Shown one piece after another: positions 6,236-9,313 of a DNA stretch of 9,313 nt. Position 1 is the stretch's first letter. The number at the start of each line of letters is the position of its first letter. Position numbers and translations under genes: made by a program. The notes under the pieces are model-generated. The model saw only the letters and a list, made by a program, of their open reading frames with translations. It made no database searches and was not told the origin of the DNA. The stretch comes from Oribacterium sp. UBA3737 (GTDB lineage Bacteria; Bacillota_A; Clostridia; Lachnospirales; Lachnospiraceae), in contig DFGZ01000204.1 in NCBI GenBank assembly GCA_002371295.1, positions 1 to 9,313 on the forward strand, read 5' to 3'.

Positions 6236-6754
6236 TCACACTAAGGCTGCCAGAAGAAAAAGGCTCGATATATGAACGGCAGTGACTCCGCTCAGCTGGA
6301 GCCTGTAAAGGACCCTTGTATCATCGTCGATAAAAAGATGGGGGGTCCTGAGACCGTCAAACTTCTCATTAAGAGTCTCTATCACAGGTCCTGACTTGTC
6401 TGATTCCCTTGTGAAGAGGATATTTTCAGGTCTGAACAGTCCAGGATAGACACGGTTAATGAATTTAACCTTCTGAGCGTCCTGAGTGGGGGTACTGGAC
6501 ATACTGAGTATAAAATTACGGGAACAGTCGGTATAGGTCTCGATATACTGTCTTATGAAGTCAGGGCCTGAGGCTGTCTCATATATGTCGTGCTTTTCTA
6601 CGAATTCATCGAATTCATCGTCGCCGCATACATTGATACCGTCGGAGCCGTAGCCGTAAACTGCCAGCACTCCGTCAATGTCGAAAAATCGGACAAGATC
6701 TTTTCTTTTCAAAAGCTCAAGGTCCAGTCCCAATCTGTAATTTGGATCGTACAT
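6236..6754 (-). CDS. HAD-like hydrolase superfamily protein, substrate unknown
   Basis: 172 residues from the chosen start. HAD-type motifs appear in order: motif I FFDIDGVL with Asp25 (nucleophile) and Asp27 (acid/base); a motif II-like ILSMSS with Ser84; a candidate motif III Lys120 (ESDKSG); and motif IV FIDDDTRV with Asp143-145, which would bind Mg2+. Between motifs I and II is a modest insert (about 32-78) that serves as a small cap. The superfamily is mostly phosphatases; I cannot name the substrate. The C-terminus is unusually hydrophobic (SSLFLLAALV). The start at 6754 follows GGAAGGGAG at a 6-nt spacing; the longer reading from TTG at 6790 would place this site inside the gene. It lies 52 nt after the small membrane protein gene with no terminator between, so the two probably share a transcript. 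Confidence 0.8.
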   Translation of the reverse strand: MYDPNYRLGLDLELLKRKDLVRFFDIDGVLAVYGYGSDGINVCGDDEFDEFVEKHDIYETASGPDFIRQYIETYTDCSRNFILSMSSTPTQDAQKVKFINRVYPGLFRPENILFTRESDKSGPVIETLNEKFDGLRTPHLFIDDDTRVLYRLQLSGVTAVHISSLFLLAALV

Positions 6755-6760
6755 ACAAAT

Positions 6761-6769
6761 CTCCCTTCC
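6761..6769 (-). promoter_or_regulatory. Ribosome binding site deciding the HAD-like start
   Basis: GGAAGGGAG on the minus strand, 6 nt upstream of ATG 6752-6754. It argues against the TTG start at 6790. Confidence 0.8.
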
Positions 6770-6806
6770 GCCGTTCTGATGACGGCACAAATAGTTATGT
6801 AGTCTG

Positions 6807-6998
6807 TCAATAATGGAAAATTATCTGCAAAGCGGTCACGGCGACTGCAAATACCACAAAGCTGATAATCATGGCTCTGCGAGAGAGACTTATGAGATCT
6901 GCCTTGTTCTTCATAAGAGCATATCCTAAAAGAACAAAGGACACTAAGAATACAAGCATCACGCCCGATAGTATAAAACCGATAACATCAATAAGCAT
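6807..6998 (-). CDS. Small two-helix membrane protein, function unknown
   Basis: 63 residues, nearly all hydrophobic. Helix 1 spans about 4-27, a short basic turn lies at 30-41 (KNKADLISLSRR), and helix 2 spans about 42-61. The positive turn suggests both termini are outside and the loop is in the cytoplasm. A strong AAGGAG lies 8 nt before the ATG, which makes translation likely despite the small size. I recognise no family. It is the first gene of a probable unit with the HAD-like gene and is divergent from the glutaredoxin-like gene. No confident promoter was found; TATAAC at 7029-7034 is a possible -10 without a good -35. Confidence 0.75.
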   Translation of the reverse strand: MLIDVIGFILSGVMLVFLVSFVLLGYALMKNKADLISLSRRAMIISFVVFAVAVTALQIIFHY

Positions 6999-7040
6999 AA
7001 ATTGATCTCCTTATACCGTAAATATGTTATATGTCTGTGA

Positions 7041-7069
7041 TTGATGCTGAAACCGCCGCATGCTACAAT
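7041..7069 (+). promoter_or_regulatory. Sigma-A promoter of the glutaredoxin-like gene
   Basis: TTGATG (7041-7046), 17-nt spacer, TACAAT (7064-7069). The predicted start is near 7076, giving a leader of about 48 nt to the preferred ATG. TTACCGG (7069-7075 region) and CCGGTAA (7095-7101) form a dyad around the start site that could be an operator. Confidence 0.6.
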
Positions 7070-7115
7070 TACCGGCGTATAACAGATGATTAATCCGGTA
7101 AAACCGGAAGTAACT

Positions 7116-7119
7116 GAGG
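7116..7119 (+). promoter_or_regulatory. Ribosome binding site deciding the glutaredoxin-like start
   Basis: GAGG 5 nt before ATG 7125. The alternative ATG at 7086 is only about 10 nt from the predicted transcription start and has no Shine-Dalgarno sequence. Confidence 0.65.
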
Positions 7120-7124
7120 TGTTT

Positions 7125-7370
7125 ATGAATCAGGAAATAAAATTACTTACCACTTTTCACTGCGCAAAATGCAAGCAGGTGAAAAAGGAGCTTTTGGATG
7201 CGGGAATTCCTTATGTGGAATGTCCGGCTGACGACAAGTCAGGCATCGAACTGGTTGTGAAATATCGTGTCATGACCGCTCCTGCTCTCTTCATACCGGA
7301 ATCAGAGGAGGATTACAGATACATCACGGATTTCGATGAGATTCTTAACTATATTCACAGCAGGTCTTGA
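7125..7370 (+). CDS. Glutaredoxin/thioredoxin-fold small redox protein
   Basis: 81 residues from the preferred start (94 if ATG 7086 is used). The strand and active site IKLLTTFHCAKCKQVKKEL carry a CxxC redox motif (Cys13-Ala-Lys-Cys16). The second strand is IPYVECPAD, and TAPAL places the cis-proline at Pro53, as in NrdH/glutaredoxin-like proteins. The length fits a minimal glutaredoxin-like fold. Such proteins reduce disulfides or serve as electron donors; CAKC is not the classic CPYC or CGPC site, so the partner is unclear. The thirteen residues before Met14 of the longer reading match no part of the fold, which supports the shorter start. It has its own promoter and no co-directional neighbour. 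Its stop codon overlaps the left arm of a 9-bp stem (7369-7399). Confidence 0.88.
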   Translation: MNQEIKLLTTFHCAKCKQVKKELLDAGIPYVECPADDKSGIELVVKYRVMTAPALFIPESEEDYRYITDFDEILNYIHSRS

Positions 7371-7399
7371 GGAGCCAAGGATTATATCAGTGGTTCCTC
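7369..7399. repeat. Inverted repeat at the end of the glutaredoxin-like gene
   Basis: GAGGAGCCA (7369-7377) and TGGTTCCTC (7391-7399) pair over 9 bp with one G-U and a 13-nt loop. It is not followed by T residues on either strand. It may protect the 3' end of the mRNA. Confidence 0.55.
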
Positions 7400-7421
7400 A
7401 GAGCCTCCGGCGCAGGGGCAT

Positions 7422-7460
7422 GGATTTTCAATGGAATTTGCTGCTTCGCAGCGAAAATCC
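7422..7460. repeat. Palindromic hairpin in the convergent gap
   Basis: GGATTTTC (7422-7429) pairs with GAAAATCC (7453-7460), enclosing a perfect GCTGC-TTC-GCAGC hairpin (7440-7452). It lies between two convergent genes. No T-run follows on either strand, so it is at best a weak terminator. Confidence 0.55.
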
Positions 7461-7496
7461 GGCCGGGGAAACTCATTAATCAGCTATGAGGCTGCA

Positions 7497-8066
7497 TCAG
7501 ACCTTGTTTTTTCCTTCACGGACGGCAGTTATCTCTTCTGCTGTCATGTGATCCAGCATGCCGTAGTCCATATTGTAGGTAAGGAATTCATCGTAATCGT
7601 ACATATCTTCAAATGTGGTCATCAGGAACTCGGGGTCCTGCTCGTCACGTTCTCCGTCTTCCAGATATTCGTTTCTGAGTATTGAGTATACGTAGCTTCG
7701 TGCTTCCGAGGGCATGTTCCTTGCGGGACTGATGCCTTTGTCCTCACATTTATGGATGTAGCTGTGGATCACTGCGTGCAGTGCGTACTCTTCATAGATA
7801 TCGGGAATGAATTCATCTTTTGACTTTATTCCCTTAAGAAGAGAGATAAATGCTGCCGCAGCGTCAGGTTTTTCGTAATGATCCGGGAAATAGAATCTGA
7901 TATTGTCCTGGAACTCGCTGTCATCTGTAGTGACCTTGAGATATTCTTTACCTGCGGCCTCTTCCATATTGTTGATGAGAAGTGACATGATGCGGTTATT
8001 TATGAATTCGGAGATGTAGGCATTGGCCTTCTGATCTCTTGTAAAAGGTGTTGTTATTTTTAACAT
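7497..8066 (-). CDS. Acidic cytoplasmic protein of unknown function
   Basis: 189 residues that I do not recognise. There is no signal peptide, membrane segment, Cys cluster or clear nucleotide-binding motif. The protein is acidic, especially at 132-178 (EYLEDGERDEQDPE, then FEDMYDYDEF), and looks mostly helical (13-40, 68-80, 92-110, 119-132). A pair of His residues (HAVIHSYIHKC, 97-107) stands out and could be metal-binding, but the spacing matches no motif I know. The ATG follows AAGGAA at a 7-nt spacing, a credible ribosome site, and the frame is long and uninterrupted, so the gene is very likely real. A hairpin (8102-8130) lies in its upstream region. It is divergent from the DUF4317-like gene 282 bp away and convergent with the glutaredoxin-like gene. 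Confidence 0.82.
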   Translation of the reverse strand: MLKITTPFTRDQKANAYISEFINNRIMSLLINNMEEAAGKEYLKVTTDDSEFQDNIRFYFPDHYEKPDAAAAFISLLKGIKSKDEFIPDIYEEYALHAVIHSYIHKCEDKGISPARNMPSEARSYVYSILRNEYLEDGERDEQDPEFLMTTFEDMYDYDEFLTYNMDYGMLDHMTAEEITAVREGKNKV

Positions 8067-8101
8067 AGATTGGTTCCTTATAGTATGATTTGGATTTTCA
8101 G

Positions 8102-8130
8102 ACCCGGCTTACCTGAAGGTAAGGACGGGT
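8102..8130. repeat. Hairpin in the divergent intergenic region
   Basis: ACCCG (8102-8106) and CTTACC (8108-8113) pair with GGTAAG (8118-8123) and CGGGT (8126-8130), with a 4-nt loop and a small internal asymmetry. No T-run follows. It lies 36 nt before the start of the unknown acidic gene, so it could be in that gene's 5' leader. The rest of 8067-8348 shows only weak promoter-like boxes (TATAAT at 8209-8214 on plus; TATACT on minus near 8155) without good -35 partners. Confidence 0.55.
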
Positions 8131-8348
8131 TATAGAATTAATGACAGGTATATCATAGTATAACAAATTACGGTATAAAGAAACAGAAATATCAGGAAGC
8201 AGTCTCGATATAATTCTGCTGTGTGAAGTGTAATTCTAAATTCCACTGCTACATAGTATGAGTTGAAATAAGTCCTACATATTTCTTCGGCACTAAAGTT
8301 TTTCAGTCCGGATTTGGTAAGAGATTTTCTGTTAGATAGGGGGTATAT

Positions 8349-8981
8349 ATGATCAATAGGGAAGATATGCTGGAGCTTACAAGAAGGATGACTCTCAGCA
8401 GGAATTGTTTTTACCGGGCTGCCGGTGCCTACATGGATCCTGAGGGGTACATAGATAACAGTTTTAATGTCAATTTCCGGAACATGGGCACTCATGACAG
8501 GCAGGTCAATCTGGAGCTGGCAAAAACCATTCCGTTTTCAAAGACAAATCAGCAGCTCAGGAGCTTCGAATTTCCTAAGGGTGATCTTGCATATGACAGC
8601 ATTCACCGACTCCTGATGGCACTCTCCCAGTATGGTCTCAAGGATGATCTTCTGGTTCAGACTTTGTGCGAGCAGCTTGCTGAGGGAATACAGATACCTG
8701 AGGAGTATGGTATTTTTATTTACCACGGTATTTATGATGTGCCTGTAAAGGGTTCTGATAAAGAGGAGCAGGGTGAATCCGAGGAGGTCTTTCAGTTCAT
8801 AATCTGCGCTGTTGCAAGGGTGGATAAGGATTATAATGCCGGAAAGCCTGAGCTTGGGTTTCTGTTTCCGGCCTTTGAGGACAGATCAGGTGATCCAAGC
8901 AGGATAGATATTTATTCTCTGGATCCGGAGCGTCCGGATGAGGTATTTGTGAAGAAGATTTTGGGGACTTCGGGGATTTAA
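8349..8981 (+). CDS. DUF4317-like protein, short form
   Basis: 210 residues resembling, from memory, the N-terminal half of the DUF4317 family, which is common in Clostridia and of unknown function. Matching features in order: a start like NREDMLELTRRMT; a Cys followed by GAYMD near 20-30; a central helical stretch ending in EEYGIFIYHGIYDVPVKGSD (residues 118-137); EEVFQFIICAVARVD (145-159); and ELGFLFPAFEDRSGD (168-182), the most distinctive block. Typical family members are, as I recall, roughly 380-400 residues, so this copy stops about where the second half would begin. The reading frame ends in TAA TAA, with no sign of a continuing second half before the tRNA terminator. It could be a natural short version or an old truncation. 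The start has GGGGG 5 nt before the ATG. No signal peptide or membrane segment is visible. Confidence 0.8.
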   Translation: MINREDMLELTRRMTLSRNCFYRAAGAYMDPEGYIDNSFNVNFRNMGTHDRQVNLELAKTIPFSKTNQQLRSFEFPKGDLAYDSIHRLLMALSQYGLKDDLLVQTLCEQLAEGIQIPEEYGIFIYHGIYDVPVKGSDKEEQGESEEVFQFIICAVARVDKDYNAGKPELGFLFPAFEDRSGDPSRIDIYSLDPERPDEVFVKKILGTSGI

Positions 8982-8997
8982 TAAATGGTACGAAATC

Positions 8998-9039
8998 GCT
9001 GCGCGATGGTCTGCCAAGGCTGAGGCGCAGCTTTACTTT
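8998..9039 (+). terminator. Possible terminator of the DUF4317-like gene
   Basis: GCTGCGC (8998-9004) pairs with GCGCAGC (9025-9031) across a 20-nt loop, followed by TTTACTTTAT. The stem is GC-rich but the loop is long and the T-tract is broken, so efficiency is uncertain. Confidence 0.4.
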
Positions 9040-9045
9040 ATAAAC

Positions 9046-9074
9046 AAAAAAGCTCCGAGATTTCTCTCGAAGCT
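9046..9074 (-). terminator. Rho-independent terminator of tRNA-Thr
   Basis: AGCTCCGAGA (9051-9060) and TCTCGAAGCT (9065-9074) form a 10-bp stem with one G-U. On the minus strand the loop is GAAA and the stem is followed by a run of T (9046-9051). It begins 3 nt after the tRNA 3' end. Confidence 0.92.
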
Positions 9075-9077
9075 TCA

Positions 9078-9150
9078 AGCCGGGATTCGGACTCGAACCG
9101 AAGACCTACTGATTACAAATCAGTTGCTCTACCAACTGAGCTATACCGGC
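9078..9150 (-). tRNA. tRNA-Thr (anticodon TGT)
   Basis: The 73-nt minus-strand sequence folds as a full cloverleaf: acceptor GCCGGTA with TCCCGGC, D arm GCTC-AGTTGGTA-GAGC, anticodon arm ACTGA-TTTGTAA-TCAGT, 5-nt variable loop, and T arm TTCGG-TTCGAGT-CCGAA. The anticodon TGT lies at 9115-9117 and reads ACA and other threonine codons. The discriminator base is T and CCA is not encoded. The acceptor stem has one mismatch, T6 against C67 (9145 and 9084). The gene has a strong promoter (9181-9209) and terminator (9046-9074), and is transcribed alone. Confidence 0.97.
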
Positions 9151-9180
9151 ATATCTGTTTGCTTAGCTGAATGCTTGGAC

Positions 9181-9209
9181 ATATTAACAAATATTCAAGT
9201 CTGTGTCAA
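9181..9209 (-). promoter_or_regulatory. Strong sigma-A promoter of tRNA-Thr
   Basis: Minus strand: consensus TTGACA (9204-9209), 17-nt spacer, TAATAT (9181-9186). The expected start near 9174 leaves about 24 nt of leader before the mature tRNA 5' end at 9150. Confidence 0.88.
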
Positions 9210-9232
9210 CTGCAAAATCTTTTTATTTAATC

Positions 9233-9250
9233 GTGCCTTGAAAACTGCAC
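9233..9250 (+). promoter_or_regulatory. boxA-like rRNA antitermination element
   Basis: GTGCCTTGAAAACTGCAC resembles the boxA found in Firmicute rRNA leaders and 16S-23S spacers (TGCTCTTTGAAAACT type). It points rightward, so an rRNA gene may begin beyond the window. No clear plus-strand promoter was found between it and the tRNA, which weakens the call. The downstream 63 bp to the edge show no gene. Confidence 0.45.
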
Positions 9251-9313
9251 ACCACATCATCAATTATTCTCAGTAATCCATCATTTCCTTATCCGATAAA
9301 CATTTAACCTTAA

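Noticed and set aside
7371..7496. Bidirectional terminator in the convergent gap
   Set aside because: Two good stems exist but neither is followed by T residues on either strand, so they are listed only as inverted repeats.
8130..8495. 121-codon minus-strand frame over the start of the DUF4317-like gene
   Set aside because: It overlaps the ribosome site and coding start of a recognisable gene and has no ribosome site of its own.
8797..9078. 93-codon minus-strand frame after the tRNA
   Set aside because: It begins in the tRNA terminator and lies antisense to the DUF4317-like gene.
1..9313. CRISPR array, insertion sequence, prophage, toxin-antitoxin or defence system
   Set aside because: No spaced direct repeats, transposase, integrase, phage or defence-type domains were seen; the only tandem repeat has no unique spacers.

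Overview
The window looks like chromosomal DNA of a Gram-positive Clostridia bacterium, most likely a Lachnospiraceae member (Butyrivibrio-like is a guess). The grounds are an RpoD-type sigma factor with a Firmicute-style core, a DUF4317-like protein, a secreted protein with a clostridial cell-wall-binding-type repeat, strong AGGAGG-type ribosome binding sites, AT-rich intergenic DNA with sigma-A promoters, and a Firmicute-type tRNA-Thr. Assignments come from reading motifs by eye; no database search was possible.

Layout, left to right. 1-1035 (minus) is the 5' part of an RpoD-family sigma factor gene that runs off the left edge. 1036-1471 is non-coding and holds the sigma gene's promoter and a terminator for minus-strand transcripts. 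1472-6007 (minus) is a run of four envelope genes: a rhomboid protease, a small secreted protein with a cell-wall-binding-like repeat, a membrane-anchored transglutaminase-like protein and an HtrA/DegP-type serine protease. A 26-bp tandem repeat fills the gap between the rhomboid and secreted-protein genes. 6236-6998 (minus) is a likely two-gene unit: a two-helix membrane micro-protein and a HAD-like protein. 7125-7370 (plus) is a small CxxC glutaredoxin/thioredoxin-fold protein with a good promoter. 7497-8066 (minus) is an unrecognised acidic protein. 8349-8981 (plus) is a short DUF4317-like protein. 9078-9150 (minus) is tRNA-Thr(TGT) with a textbook promoter and terminator. The right edge has a boxA-like element on the plus strand, which hints that an rRNA operon begins just outside the window.

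Functionally, the middle of the window is a set of cell-surface and protein quality-control genes. HtrA would degrade or refold misfolded exported proteins, rhomboid cleaves membrane proteins, and the transglutaminase-like and wall-binding proteins act outside the membrane. They are neighbours on one strand but are not one operon: terminators and promoters separate HtrA from the transglutaminase gene, and the rhomboid gene seems to have its own promoter. I see no phage, transposon, CRISPR, toxin-antitoxin or defence system. The most unusual items are the 26-bp ABABA repeat whose last unit supplies the -35 of an apparently leaderless rhomboid promoter, a long GNRA-capped hairpin at 6179-6224, and an RpoD-like sigma factor with an acidic tail in place of region 1.1.
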